DNA of 49,158 nucleotides from Actinomycetes bacterium (GCA_021801525.1 JAJYXW010000084.1:1-49158); one strand, 5' to 3'; counted from the stretch's first letter, positions 1-8,823 are shown. Notes: generated by a model from the letters alone, not told the origin. Numbers and translations: made by a program.

Positions 1-943
1 TGTTGCCGAACACGCTGATGGTCGGCTCGCCCGGCGCTGCGTTGCACTCGAGGATCCCCCCGGTCGAGTTGTCGTGGAAGCCGCTACCCGAGAGAGCTAG
101 CACCATGTTGGCGCTGAGGCAGGTGGCCGGGTCCACGCTGAGCGTGGCCCCATTGGTGGTCACAGAGCCGACCGACGGGGTGCAGCTCGTCGGCGCAGTC
201 GTGGTGGTGGTGGAGGACGGCGAGGTGGTGGACGACGTCGTGGTGGTGCTCGGCGCCGACTCTCCCTCGAACAAGATGCCAGCCGCTGCGTCGCCGTTGG
301 CGGCGGGCGGGTTTGCGAACTCCATGAAGGCGATCACGCAAGTGACCCCGGCTGCCTGCTGTGCGGGCGTAGGCGGGCAGGGGTAGCCGGCCGCGTCCGC
401 GGACGCGGATCCCCCGGAGCTGTCGGTGCCGCTCGCCGGTGGGCCTATCGTGCCGGTCGCTAATGCGAGCTCTGTCGCCGGTAGCTGGCCGTCTAGCAGC
501 GTGTTCTGGGCCTTTTGGTACACCTCTTGGTACGGGCCTTGGTACGGGGGGATGCATCCCACCGGAAGTGTGAGGCTGCTGCTCCCGGGCACGCTCGGAG
601 AAGCTGGAACGCTTATCGTAGGCTCGTTGGGAGCTGCGTTGCACTCGACGATGGCGCCGTAGACGTGCCGGGCGAGGCCCGATCCGGTCACGCTCACGGT
701 GTCCCCGCCGGCAAGGCCCGTGTCCGGGGTGACGGTGAGGACGGGTCCCTTGGTTGTGCGCGGGGCGACCACGGCGGCAACTCCGCCGGTGAAGGCAACC
801 ACCCCGGCGAGCACCAGCGTTGACGCGACAGTTGCTCTCCATCGGGCTCGCCGTCGTGGTGCTGCTGTGGGGTGTTCCGTGCCTGCCCTTGGTTGGCGGG
901 CTGTTTGCCGGTTTCGCCTTGATTGTCGCCGGCCCAATACCAC
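1..943 (-). CDS. Secreted neocarzinostatin-like surface protein, 3' end outside window
   Basis: The minus-strand frame stays open to the window edge, so the C-terminus is missing. A basic N-terminus of about 45 residues precedes a hydrophobic stretch (TVASTLVLAGVVAFTGGVAA), then the extracellular part. That part has two ECNAAP-x-EPTISV motifs, each after a segment like 'V..TGL..GDTVSVTGSG', which resembles the Ig-like fold of neocarzinostatin-type actinobacterial proteins. A Thr/Ser-rich linker (around 190-265) separates the two units. A CPPTPAQ..G.TC motif also occurs in the protein at 2125-4137, so the two are related. The start is uncertain: I chose GTG at 943, with AGGTGGAGG just upstream; TTG at 937 is an alternative. 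Function unknown; probably adhesion or cell surface. Confidence 0.6.
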   Translation of the reverse strand, partial: MVLGRRQSRRNRQTARQPRAGTEHPTAAPRRRARWRATVASTLVLAGVVAFTGGVAAVVAPRTTKGPVLTVTPDTGLAGGDTVSVTGSGLARHVYGAIVECNAAPNEPTISVPASPSVPGSSSLTLPVGCIPPYQGPYQEVYQKAQNTLLDGQLPATELALATGTIGPPASGTDSSGGSASADAAGYPCPPTPAQQAAGVTCVIAFMEFANPPAANGDAAAGILFEGESAPSTTTTSSTTSPSSTTTTTAPTSCTPSVGSVTTNGATLSVDPATCLSANMVLALSGSGFHDNSTGGILECNAAPGEPTISVFGN

Positions 944-1208
944 CGTGCCTCCACCTTTCGCCGGGCAAAGCAGAGATCACCTTGCCTTGACGTTTCCTTC
1001 CCAGAGTGCGAATCGCGCACGCCGCGCTGCACACTGCGTTACACCTATTCATGGCAGAACGCGCGGCTAAGATCAACGTCACTCCTGATGAGCTATTGCA
1101 GCGCCTTGGAGCACCGTCACTTTTGCGTCATCAATATTGACTAGACCGGCCCGTATTGACTAGGCCGAGCCCCCGAGCATTCTTAGCCGGCATGCTCAGC
1201 CTGCATGC

Positions 1209-1760
1209 TCAGCTGGCAGCGTGCCTCACTACGCCGGGCTCGGGGGGACGGAAGTCTCGTGGGCTGAAGTGAACGGCGAATACTGCTACTACTGCGTACC
1301 ACGACACGCCGGTTGCGGTGTTGCGGAGCCGCAAGGTCATGGTCCCTGGGTGCTCGGCACGGAACGTCAGGACCTCGCTGCCCGTCCCCGAGCGCTGGCG
1401 GCCGAGGAGGCCGAGAACCGCCGTGTTGCCGGCTACCAGCTCGCGGGGGAGCAGTTCCCAGGGGAGTGGTCCCCTGGAAGCTGTAGGCAGGGAGATCTCT
1501 AACGTGCCGCCTACGAGGACCCCGGTCCCAGCGCCGCTATCCGCGGCACCGAGGGTGACATGCTCACCTGCCGGGACCGTCATCGAGGTGGTGGGCGGCG
1601 TCTGGTACGCGCTCTGCCTCTGGGTGCCGCCGCAGGCGCCGAGCGCCAGTGGAGCGCTGGCAAGTGCTGCTGCAGCGCAGGCCATGCCGAGGAGACGTGA
1701 CGAACCTCCGGGAACCGGTGGGCGTCCGAAAACTGGTGGACAGCGAAGCCGGAAGATCAT
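1209..1760 (-). CDS. Putative lipoprotein, weakly chagasin-like
   Basis: 183 residues. The ATG at 1760 follows a strong GGGAGGGGGAGGAG Shine-Dalgarno stretch; the frame is open further upstream but without a comparable site. Residues 1-40 form a lipoprotein signal ending in LALGAC, with the Cys as predicted lipidation site. The mature part is beta-rich. Its tail (LTFRAEHPGTMTLRLRNT.. then a hydrophobic strand) has the spacing of the C-terminal half of I42/chagasin-type protease inhibitors, but the NPTTGY loop is not evident, so the assignment is weak. It lies upstream of, and in the same direction as, the truncated surface gene, 265 bp away, and is divergent from the WxL-like gene. Probably exported and membrane-anchored. 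Confidence 0.6.
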   Translation of the reverse strand: MIFRLRCPPVFGRPPVPGGSSRLLGMACAAAALASAPLALGACGGTQRQSAYQTPPTTSMTVPAGEHVTLGAADSGAGTGVLVGGTLEISLPTASRGPLPWELLPRELVAGNTAVLGLLGRQRSGTGSEVLTFRAEHPGTMTLRLRNTATGVSWYAVVAVFAVHFSPRDFRPPEPGVVRHAAS

Positions 1761-2124
1761 TGCGTCTCCTCCCCCTCCCATGAGGTGCTCCGGATAAGGT
1801 GCTGATACGACGATACGAGATGACGATACCTGGTGCGCGACCCGCGGGCTGTAGATCCCGTACAGATTCCTACATTTATCCCATATTTCGTCAATCCTGA
1901 CGATGAAGAGCCACTGCTTCTCGTCGTAGTGTGCAAGTGGCGTTCGATACGCGCACGGCCAATGGGTTCGAGGGTTACACAAGATCCTTGTACCGGGGTG
2001 GCTTGTGCGCGATGGACGTCGCCCATAGACGGAGGAACGCGGTGAGTGCAGGGCGTGTGCTGTGTGCAAGTAGCGCGTGGCTGGCGTGTCTGATCGTCAC
2101 TGCCCGGAGCGGAGGTATTCAGGT
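1761..2124. other. Divergent intergenic region, 364 bp
   Basis: Divergent spacer between the lipoprotein (minus) and the WxL-like gene (plus), and one of the most AT-rich stretches in the window (around 1861-1925). It must hold both promoters. A short repeated GATAC element occurs at about 1804-1829 (GATACGACGATACGAGATGACGATAC), close to the lipoprotein start. No convincing small gene was seen. Confidence 0.4.
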
Positions 2125-4137
2125 ATGAGACATCCACCACTCAGGCGGCTGGTAGCCGGCCTGGGGTCACTGACGCTGCTCGTCGGCGTGTTCTCGGGGC
2201 TGGGGGCTTTGGCCCAGGTAGTCGCGAGCACAGCCGCGGGTGCGTCGACCATTGCGCCCGACTGCACCATAAACGGGGTGGCCAACCAGCAGCCCGGTGG
2301 CGCCAACACGCCCCTTGTGCCATTCGACGTGACGGGTACGGGCAACACACCGGTGACGCCGGGGACGACCACGGAGACCATCGTCTGTAGCGGATTGCCG
2401 ACGACTGCCACGACCGTTGCGATCGTCGTGGCGAGCCCGCTGGCGGGCTTCCTGGCCTCCGCGGACAACACGCTTGCCAACCAGGAGAACCTCCTGATGG
2501 GGAGCCCTGACCTGGTTTCCACGACGTGCACGTCGACCGCGTGCTCGCTGCCGAGCTATACGTTCAAAATCCCGTCCGAGACGACGGCGGCCAACAGCGA
2601 CGGGACCTGCCCGCCGACGCCTGCCCAGGTGCAGGTCGGCCTCACGAACTGCGCGCTCGACGTGGCGGACACTTCCGGCGACTCGTTCGGGCTCGGCTAC
2701 CTGAACTACGCGAGCCAGCCGACGCCCAGCGCGCCGAGCGTCACGGTGACGCCTTCCAGCGTATCGGCGGGTGACGCGGTCAGCCTGAGTGGTTCGGGGT
2801 TCTGGGGCGACCCGGAGGGCACCACGAGCGGCCTGCCTGTCTCGGTCAGCGTGACCGACTCGCATAGCACGACGAAGGCTCTTACGACCAACGCTGTCTC
2901 CATAGCGGCTGACGTCTACACGCCCGGCAGCGGCACCAACGGCTCGGGCGGCACTCTTACAGGGGGCAGCTTCAGCGCCACCACGGAGGACCTGCCTTCG
3001 AGCGGTCTTGCGAGCGGCACGCTCACCTATGCCGTGGCGGAGCCGAACATCGCACCGTTCAACGACCCGCCGTACGACACGGCGACCGCTACCTGCACCA
3101 CGACGTGCCCGATCCCGTCAGCCTCCAGCCCACCTGCTCCGGCGGCGGCAATTGGGACGGCGACGAACACGCTGCTTGGCGCACCGACGCTTACCGTGAG
3201 CCCGACCTCGGGTGGCGTGGGTACCGTGGTGTCGATAACCGGCACGAACTGGGACCCGCAGGGGTCGAAGGTCACCGTGTCCTTCACGACGGCGGCCACC
3301 GGCAAGACGGTGGACTCGGTGAGCCTGTCGGTCACTACGAGCGGTGACATCAGCGGCTCGATCTCGGTGACCTCCAACGAGGCCGTGGGATCGAACCCGC
3401 TGAACGGTACCCAGACGGCCCTCGACGGGTCGACGCTCAGCGCCACCGCGGCTTTCACCGTCACGGCCATCTCCTCGACGTGCTCGATCGGGGGCACGAC
3501 GGGGCTGACGAGCTGCTCGGTGCAGCAGGTGGTTTCTGTGACGATCACAGGTACGAACCTCACGATCACCGAGGTGACCGCAGGGACGAACCCGAATGCC
3601 ACGACGGTGGTGCTCACGCCGATCACCCTGGGGCCGCAGGTGTTCCAGAACGCTACCGGCACGCTGAACACCGTTCAGGTGAGCGATGATCGAGGCACTC
3701 TCGTCGGCTGGACGGTTACTGCGACCATGGACTCGAACTTCACGAACGCGAGCCCGACCGGCAACGCCATCGACAACGAGATACCGGCCAGCTTCCTCAC
3801 CTGGACGCCGTCGGTGAGCCTGACCACGCCGGGAAGCACCGACATCGGCACGTTTTGCCCAGGGGCGCCGGGCGGCTCCGGTAGCGGCGGCTGCATAGGC
3901 CCGAGCGGCCAGATCAGCACCACCAGCGCGAGCGGTGTGGCTAGCACCTCAACGCCGGCGGAGGTGACCGCAGGGCCGGTGGCCAACCTGTCGACGACCA
4001 TTGCCGCGACGCTGTGCTCCGCGGCTGCGGACGGCGGCGGCGGCGGCTTCAACTGCAACGCAAGCCTGTCGTTGGCAACGCCTCCGTACGTGGCAGCCGG
4101 TACCTACTCGGCAACCATGAACATCACGGTGTCGTAA
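2125..4137 (+). CDS. Large secreted surface protein with WxL-like C-terminal domain
   Basis: 670 residues. ATG at 2125 follows GGAGG with 9-nt spacing. A Sec signal peptide (MRHPPLRRLVAG, then a hydrophobic core) ends around residue 40. The body is Thr/Ser/Gly-rich with Ig-like units of the form 'VTVTPSSVSAGDAVSLSGSG' and 'LTVSPTSGGVGTVVSITGTN'. From about residue 450 it looks like a WxL domain: SDDRGTLVGW-T-V at about 519 and a terminal AGTYSATMNITVS. In Firmicutes WxL proteins these positions read D.RG...GW.L and Y...LTW.L. It is followed by tandem hairpins and then a DUF916-like gene, the classic partner family. Predicted to be exported and bound non-covalently to the wall or to the neighbouring anchored proteins. 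The WxL assignment is by eye and needs profile confirmation. Confidence 0.7.
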   Translation: MRHPPLRRLVAGLGSLTLLVGVFSGLGALAQVVASTAAGASTIAPDCTINGVANQQPGGANTPLVPFDVTGTGNTPVTPGTTTETIVCSGLPTTATTVAIVVASPLAGFLASADNTLANQENLLMGSPDLVSTTCTSTACSLPSYTFKIPSETTAANSDGTCPPTPAQVQVGLTNCALDVADTSGDSFGLGYLNYASQPTPSAPSVTVTPSSVSAGDAVSLSGSGFWGDPEGTTSGLPVSVSVTDSHSTTKALTTNAVSIAADVYTPGSGTNGSGGTLTGGSFSATTEDLPSSGLASGTLTYAVAEPNIAPFNDPPYDTATATCTTTCPIPSASSPPAPAAAIGTATNTLLGAPTLTVSPTSGGVGTVVSITGTNWDPQGSKVTVSFTTAATGKTVDSVSLSVTTSGDISGSISVTSNEAVGSNPLNGTQTALDGSTLSATAAFTVTAISSTCSIGGTTGLTSCSVQQVVSVTITGTNLTITEVTAGTNPNATTVVLTPITLGPQVFQNATGTLNTVQVSDDRGTLVGWTVTATMDSNFTNASPTGNAIDNEIPASFLTWTPSVSLTTPGSTDIGTFCPGAPGGSGSGGCIGPSGQISTTSASGVASTSTPAEVTAGPVANLSTTIAATLCSAAADGGGGGFNCNASLSLATPPYVAAGTYSATMNITVS

Positions 4138-4156
4138 CCAGAACCCGGCCACCTGC

Positions 4157-4195
4157 GGGGACCATGGAGCCATGGCGGTCAGCTCCATGGTCCCC
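4157..4195 (+). terminator. 14-bp perfect hairpin after the WxL-like gene
   Basis: Arms GGGGACCATGGAGC (4157-4170) and GCTCCATGGTCCCC (4182-4195) are perfectly complementary with an 11-nt loop, 20 bp after the stop codon. There is no T-tract, so it may act as an attenuator or mRNA 3'-end stabiliser rather than a full intrinsic terminator. Confidence 0.6.
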
Positions 4196-4215
4196 GGGTG
4201 CCGATCGGAGAAGAG

Positions 4216-4247
4216 GCGCTGCGGCGGCCGAAGGGCCGCCGCAGCGC
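4216..4247 (+). terminator. Second 14-bp hairpin with GAAG loop
   Basis: Arms GCGCTGCGGCGGCC (4216-4229) and its exact complement (4234-4247) flank a GAAG tetraloop, followed by TCCTTG. With the hairpin at 4157 it forms a tandem pair between the WxL-like and DUF916-like genes, which could set their relative expression. Confidence 0.55.
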
Positions 4248-4283
4248 TCCTTGCGTCGTGGAGCGAAGAAAGCGGGAGGGGAA

Positions 4284-5390
4284 ATGAGAACAAGGACACG
4301 GCTCGGAGCGCGAGCGCGCTACAAGGTCGTCAGGCTCGTGGCAGCGGGCCTCACGGCTCTGCTGGCAACTTCCTTCGCCATCCTGGCAGCACCGGCGGGC
4401 GCATGGGCGGCGAGCAACGGCCAGTGGGCCATAGAGCCCTACAACCCACCCGGAACCGCGGCAGGGCGCTCCATCTTCGACTTCTCCGCCAATCCCGGTC
4501 AGAGCGTCACAGACGAGGCGACCCTCGCGAACTTGACTGCCAAGCCTCTCAGCTTCCACTTGTACGCCGCGGATGCCTACAACACGCCGAAGGGGGGCGG
4601 CTTTGCGCTGCGGCTCGCTCGCCAGCGTCAGCACGAAGTGGGAGCCTGGGTTCACCTGCCGTTCAGCCAGTACACGCTCGCCCCGCGCACCGAGGTCACA
4701 TTCCCGTTCAAGCTCGCGGTCCCGCTCGGTGTCGGCGCAGGCGAATATGCAGGCGGCATCGTCGCCGAGAGCACCGCGCCGGCGCACCAGGTCCACGGGC
4801 ACGTGCGCATCCTCGTCCACCTGGGCGTGGGAGTGAGGATCTACCTGAGAGTGTTAGGGGGGATCCAGCCCGGGATCGCAGTCACGGGCGTGGGGGGTGC
4901 GAACCGGTCGGGCACCTGGGCGTGGGCGACCGGGGATCAGAAAGCAGACATCAGCTTCAGCGTCGCGAACACCGGCAACGCGATCGTGAACGAGGCGGAG
5001 GCCAACGTGCGCGTGGTCGACGTCCTCGGGCGCACGGTGGCGAGGTTGCGTCCCGTCCTCATCTCCGCGTTGCTCCCGGGATCGAGGGCGAGCTTCACAG
5101 AGCACTGGGCCCATGCTTCGATCGCGGGCCCCGAGCGGGTGGACGTGACGGTCACGAGCCTGCCGGTGCAGACAGTGGGGCTCTCCTCGGTGCGCCTGGT
5201 GGCGCGAGCCTCGGCGACGTTCTGGATCGTCCCCTGGACCCTCGTGCTCGTCGTGCTCGCTGCCTTGGCGCTGGCAGTCGCGTGGATGCGTCACTTGCGC
5301 CGCAAGCGCCGTCTCGAGATCCTCAGGCTCTCCCTGGCGCTCAGCGGACCCCAGGGGGCACAGCCGGCCGCGGCCCCGCCTGGCGGCTGA
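4284..5390 (+). CDS. DUF916-like (WxL-interacting-type) membrane-anchored protein
   Basis: 368 residues; ATG at 4284 directly after GGGAGGGGAA. A signal peptide ends near AGAWAA (about residue 43). The extracellular part starts WAIEPYNPPGTAAGRSIFDF and continues with a 'pgq..td.atl.N.t..pl.f.lya.DAyn' pattern and an EYAGGIVAE strand, as in DUF916/WxL-interacting proteins. A second Ig-like segment follows. One C-terminal transmembrane helix (FWIVPWTLVLVVLAALALAV) is followed by a basic cytoplasmic tail (RHLRRKRR). In Firmicutes such proteins bind peptidoglycan and WxL partners. Here the gene follows the WxL-like gene by 146 bp and is 3 nt from the next anchored protein, so a three-protein surface complex is plausible. 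Confidence 0.72.
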   Translation: MRTRTRLGARARYKVVRLVAAGLTALLATSFAILAAPAGAWAASNGQWAIEPYNPPGTAAGRSIFDFSANPGQSVTDEATLANLTAKPLSFHLYAADAYNTPKGGGFALRLARQRQHEVGAWVHLPFSQYTLAPRTEVTFPFKLAVPLGVGAGEYAGGIVAESTAPAHQVHGHVRILVHLGVGVRIYLRVLGGIQPGIAVTGVGGANRSGTWAWATGDQKADISFSVANTGNAIVNEAEANVRVVDVLGRTVARLRPVLISALLPGSRASFTEHWAHASIAGPERVDVTVTSLPVQTVGLSSVRLVARASATFWIVPWTLVLVVLAALALAVAWMRHLRRKRRLEILRLSLALSGPQGAQPAAAPPGG

Positions 5391-5393
5391 GCC

Positions 5394-6479
5394 GTGCAGG
5401 GCCTGCTCGAGCACAGGCGCCCTGGCGGGCCGTGGTGCTACAGCCCGGCCTGGGCCGTGACAGGCTTCAGCCGGGTCGCGCTGGGCAGCCTCGCCGTCCT
5501 CGCCAGCCTCGCCGTCCTCGCGAGCCTCGGAGCCGTCGCCTGGCCGGTTGCGACCGGCAACGGCCCCCTGCAGAACGAGTCCCTGCGGGTCGCCTCAGCC
5601 GGCTTCAAAGAGCTGCAGACGGCAGCCGCCGTGCGCAGGGTGCCCACGCTCGACGCGGTACCTGCTGTGGCGAAGGTGGGGCAGGTCGTGGTGGTGAGCG
5701 CGACGGGGCTTCCCGGGGGTATCGACGTAGAGCTGGAGCTGTGTGGTGACGCGGGGCTGGGGGGCAGCCCGGACTGTTCCGGCGCTGGCTCGGTAGTGCG
5801 GGCCACCTCGCAGGCGGGGAGCTTCGCCACCCCGTTCACCCTGAGCGCGCCTCCGGTGCCATGCCCCTGTGCCATCGTCGCCTCCTCGCCCTCGACGAGC
5901 TTGTCGCTGCGTGCGCCGGTAACGGTGCTGGGCGCTCCGGTAGCGCCGTTGACCAAGCCCACTCCCGCGCCTGCGAACCTCCCTCTGGTGGTCTCGTCGG
6001 CCGAGCTGGGCGGCGCAGCTTCGTGGTGGTCGTACTTCGGCGTGCCGCCCGTGCGGGTACTGACGCTCACGATCTCGAACCCGGCGCCCGTGGCCGTCGC
6101 GGCGCCGGCTCTCGTCGTGGCGGTGGCCCCGCAGGGCAGCCGGGCGGGAGCCGGCAGCGAGCGAGCCGTAGCGCTCGGTACGTTGCCCGCGGGAAGCCGG
6201 CGAACCTACAAGGTCGCGATCGGGTTCCCGGCTCTGGCAACTGGTGGCTACCAGGTAGAGGGTTATCTAGGGGGTGCTCCGTCTCGCCCGCTGTTCATCC
6301 TTGGAGCGAGTTTCTTCCCCTGGGGGCTGCTGGTGCTGGCGCTGCTGGCGTTCCAGGTGTTGGTGGTGAAGATCCACGGCGCGCTGCGCGAGCGGATCTG
6401 GCTTCGGCGCCTGCGAAGCACCAGAGCGATGCAGCAGAGTGGTGCGGCAGAGCAGCACGATGCAACGTACTTGGCATGA
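5394..6479 (+). CDS. Membrane-anchored surface protein, third member of the WxL-like locus
   Basis: 361 residues; GTG start 3 nt after the stop of the DUF916-like gene, so probably translationally coupled. An N-terminal hydrophobic segment (about residues 25-55) carries a duplicated SLAVLASLAVLAS. The extracellular part has a 'VAKVGQVVVVSATGLPGG..VELELCGD' unit with paired cysteines that resembles neocarzinostatin-like modules. A second beta domain follows. The C-terminal helix (FFPWGLLVLALLAFQVLVV) is followed by a basic tail. No enzymatic motif is visible. Family not recognised with certainty; by context, a structural partner of the two proteins upstream. Confidence 0.65.
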   Translation: MQGLLEHRRPGGPWCYSPAWAVTGFSRVALGSLAVLASLAVLASLGAVAWPVATGNGPLQNESLRVASAGFKELQTAAAVRRVPTLDAVPAVAKVGQVVVVSATGLPGGIDVELELCGDAGLGGSPDCSGAGSVVRATSQAGSFATPFTLSAPPVPCPCAIVASSPSTSLSLRAPVTVLGAPVAPLTKPTPAPANLPLVVSSAELGGAASWWSYFGVPPVRVLTLTISNPAPVAVAAPALVVAVAPQGSRAGAGSERAVALGTLPAGSRRTYKVAIGFPALATGGYQVEGYLGGAPSRPLFILGASFFPWGLLVLALLAFQVLVVKIHGALRERIWLRRLRSTRAMQQSGAAEQHDATYLA

Positions 6480-6660
6480 TCGGGCATTGACGCAGGTCCT
6501 GATTTCTACTAGATTTGCCACGGTAAGTGGTAGGTGTTGCCGTTCGGTAGGAACACGGGCCAGTTGGCAGGCTGGCCATTCGGGAGGAGGACGGGGGGCC
6601 GTCCAGCGTGCCGGTGAGCCGGCAGCGAGGCAGAGCGGGGGTGTGGCGTTGCGGGGGCAG

Positions 6661-7905
6661 ATGAGCGAGTCGTGCGGGGTGGTGCCGGTTGTGACGGCTA
6701 CCAGCTATTCCGAGTCCGAGCGACACGACGCTCTTGGTGTGCTTGCAGGGGTGGAAGTCGGGCCTGCCGGGTCGGATGCATTCGTTTCCCATGTCGAACG
6801 TGCCCTTCGCCGGCATGAGCGTCATGCGGGCGGAGATGTCGTGGTGATGCGGGTCACGATGAGCTCGCCTCGCAAAGACGGGCTTGGCGGGTCCGCACCG
6901 GGGCAGGGCGCCTATGAGCGCCTCTACGCTGCAGCGGGCCGGCGGCTGCGCAGTCACTACCGGCTGTCCGACTGCGTTGCTCGCTCGAGCGAGGACTTCG
7001 TGGTATGTGCCGAGGACGTGTTGGGTGAAGACGGGCTCCGCAGCGTCATGACGAGGCCTATAGCGGTGCTCGGCGCGCCGTTCAGGGTCGACGGCGTCAC
7101 CGAGCCTGTGGTCGTGAGTGTCGGCGCAGTGACGTCGGAGCTGTGCGCCGACGCCGCCAAGCTCGTCGAGATGGCTGGCACTGCGCTGGCGGAGGCGCGA
7201 CAGGTCGTCGGGGAGAGCGCCGTGCTCGTGTGGCCGGAGGCACGGAGCGACGACGACCTCGCTTGCCAGGAGCCTGCATCCGCGGAGCTCGACTTGGCGG
7301 AGCTCTACCGCCCGGCGGCTTCAGGAGACCCGTCGGGGACCGCGGTCAGGGCTTCGGACTTTCACAACCACGCTGCTGATCGCACGGCCCTTGGAGAGCT
7401 CGGAAAGCGCCGTGACGACGGGAGGGAAGGGTTCGCGCAGGAGCCTGGCTTCAGCGAAGTTGCCATGGTCGAGGGGATCTCTGCGGGTCGCGCCCCGGCG
7501 GAGGCCGCAGCGATCAGCGGGACCAGCGGGACCAACGTGAGCGTAAGTACGGCGGCGCCGGTCGCACGCGGCGAGGCGCGGCCAGCTCGCGGCGGGAAAG
7601 GCCACGACCGGGTAGCCCACGACCCGGTAGCCCACGACCCGGTAGCCCACGACCCGGTGGCCCATGACCCTGTGGCCCACGACCCGGTAGCCCACGACCC
7701 GGTGGCGCTGTCTCGCTTGACGCCTGCCGAGCGCGTCGTGCTCGACGGGCTCTGCCAAGGGAAGTCGGCGACATCGCTCGCAGGGGAGCTCGTGGTGTCC
7801 CTTGCGACCGTGCGCTCTCACATCCGGGCGATACTGATGAAGCTCGGCGTCAACTCCCAGCTCGCTGCAGTTGCGTACGCCAACCAGCTTCGGGAGGGCG
7901 ACTGA
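6661..7905 (+). CDS. LuxR-type regulator with degenerate GGDEF-like N-terminal domain
   Basis: 414 residues from ATG at 6661; in-frame GTG 6643 or an earlier start is possible. Residues about 35-190 follow the GGDEF fold order (DCVAR then a strand, and a late 'A.TALAEARQVVGE' helix), but the catalytic loop reads RSSEDF, so cyclase activity is unlikely. A low-complexity linker contains six perfect VAHDP repeats. Residues about 350-414 are a LuxR/FixJ HTH (LTPAERVVLDGLCQGKSA..LVVSLATVRSHIRAILMKLGV). There is no receiver domain, so the N-terminal domain may sense a nucleotide or partner. It follows the surface operon by 180 bp and may regulate it. The domain reading is by eye. Confidence 0.72.
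   Translation: MSESCGVVPVVTATSYSESERHDALGVLAGVEVGPAGSDAFVSHVERALRRHERHAGGDVVVMRVTMSSPRKDGLGGSAPGQGAYERLYAAAGRRLRSHYRLSDCVARSSEDFVVCAEDVLGEDGLRSVMTRPIAVLGAPFRVDGVTEPVVVSVGAVTSELCADAAKLVEMAGTALAEARQVVGESAVLVWPEARSDDDLACQEPASAELDLAELYRPAASGDPSGTAVRASDFHNHAADRTALGELGKRRDDGREGFAQEPGFSEVAMVEGISAGRAPAEAAAISGTSGTNVSVSTAAPVARGEARPARGGKGHDRVAHDPVAHDPVAHDPVAHDPVAHDPVAHDPVALSRLTPAERVVLDGLCQGKSATSLAGELVVSLATVRSHIRAILMKLGVNSQLAAVAYANQLREGD
7612..7701 (+). repeat. 15-bp in-frame tandem repeat (VAHDP x6)
   Basis: Six 15-bp units (consensus GTAGCCCACGACCCG, third-position variants only) encode VAHDP between the sensor-like domain and the HTH of the LuxR-type gene. Copy number could vary by slippage without shifting frame. 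Confidence 0.9.
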
Positions 7906-8067
7906 AGCGTCGAGCTCCCGGCACGGGGAGGCTGCGACACCAGCTGGGCCTCGAGCGAAGTCGCGCTTGCAATGAAGCGCCGGTTGGGCAAGCCTTCGCG
8001 CGGCACGGTTTCACATACGGCGGGTGCGAACCGCAGCGGCGGAGGGCACCCCGGAAGGGAGGCGCAA

Positions 8068-8823
8068 GTGCAGGTAGACGTGAAGGGATCGACGCTCCCG
8101 GTGCTGGAGGTGGTCCTCGACCAGGGGGAGCAGGTCATATCCACGCACGGCGAGCTCGCGTGGATGTCGCCCAACATGCAGATGTCCCAGACCATGGGCA
8201 CCGGGGGCAAGCACGGGGTCATGGCTGGGATAAAGCGCGCCATGGGCGGCGGGGGAGTGTTCCTCACCCGCTACGAGGCAGGTGGAGGGCAGGCAACCGT
8301 CGCCTTCGCAGCGAAGCTCCCCGGGAGGATATTCCCGGTGACGGTTGCCTCCGGTGCGGGTTTCCTCGTCCACCGGCACGGCTGGTTGTGCGCCACCCCC
8401 GGCGTCGTTCCATCGGTCGGGTTGCAGCAGAGCTTCAGGGGCGGCTTGTGGGGAGGTGAGGGTTTCATCCTGGAGAAGCTCGAAGGGGAAGGCACCGCGT
8501 GGGTGGAGCTGGCGGGCGAGACCGTCACCTACGACCTCGCAGCGGGCCAGAGCATCCTCGTCCATCCGGGCCATGTCGGGGTCTTCCAGGACAGCGTGAG
8601 CTTCCAGATCACGCGCGTGCCCGGGATCGCGAACAAGCTCTTCGGCGCTGATGGGTTCCACCTGGTGGCCCTGAGCGGTCCTGGCACCGTTTGGCTCCAG
8701 ACGATGCCTCTTCCGGTGCTCGCCGCTGCGATCGCGCCCTACCTTGGCGGTGAGGTGGCCAGCCCGGTGGCAGGCGGCGTAGCCGGCGGCGTGGTGGGCG
8801 GCTTGCTCGGGCGAGGGGTCTGA
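8068..8823 (+). CDS. AIM24 family protein
   Basis: 251 residues. GTG at 8068 is chosen because GGAAGGGAGG lies 5 nt upstream; the frame is open further up without such a site. It matches the AIM24/TIGR00266 family: beta-helix-like strands, a Gly-rich GTGGKHGVMAGIKRAMGGGG segment at about 50-70, 'G.IFPV.V.SGAGFLVHRHGWL', and a C-terminus ending GGVVGGLLGRGV. Family function is poorly defined in bacteria; the name comes from a yeast mitochondrial inner-membrane biogenesis protein. It is convergent with the MFS gene and the last 85 bp overlap that gene's 3' end. Confidence 0.8.
   Translation: MQVDVKGSTLPVLEVVLDQGEQVISTHGELAWMSPNMQMSQTMGTGGKHGVMAGIKRAMGGGGVFLTRYEAGGGQATVAFAAKLPGRIFPVTVASGAGFLVHRHGWLCATPGVVPSVGLQQSFRGGLWGGEGFILEKLEGEGTAWVELAGETVTYDLAAGQSILVHPGHVGVFQDSVSFQITRVPGIANKLFGADGFHLVALSGPGTVWLQTMPLPVLAAAIAPYLGGEVASPVAGGVAGGVVGGLLGRGV

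Noticed and set aside
84..1082. 332-codon minus-strand ORF
   Set aside because: Arg/His/Pro-rich, a frame shadow of the truncated surface protein, whose frame reads ECNAAP and Ser/Thr-rich motifs.
7972..8067. Longer N-terminus for the AIM24 gene from ATG 7972
   Set aside because: No ribosome site and no family similarity; GTG 8068 has a strong one.
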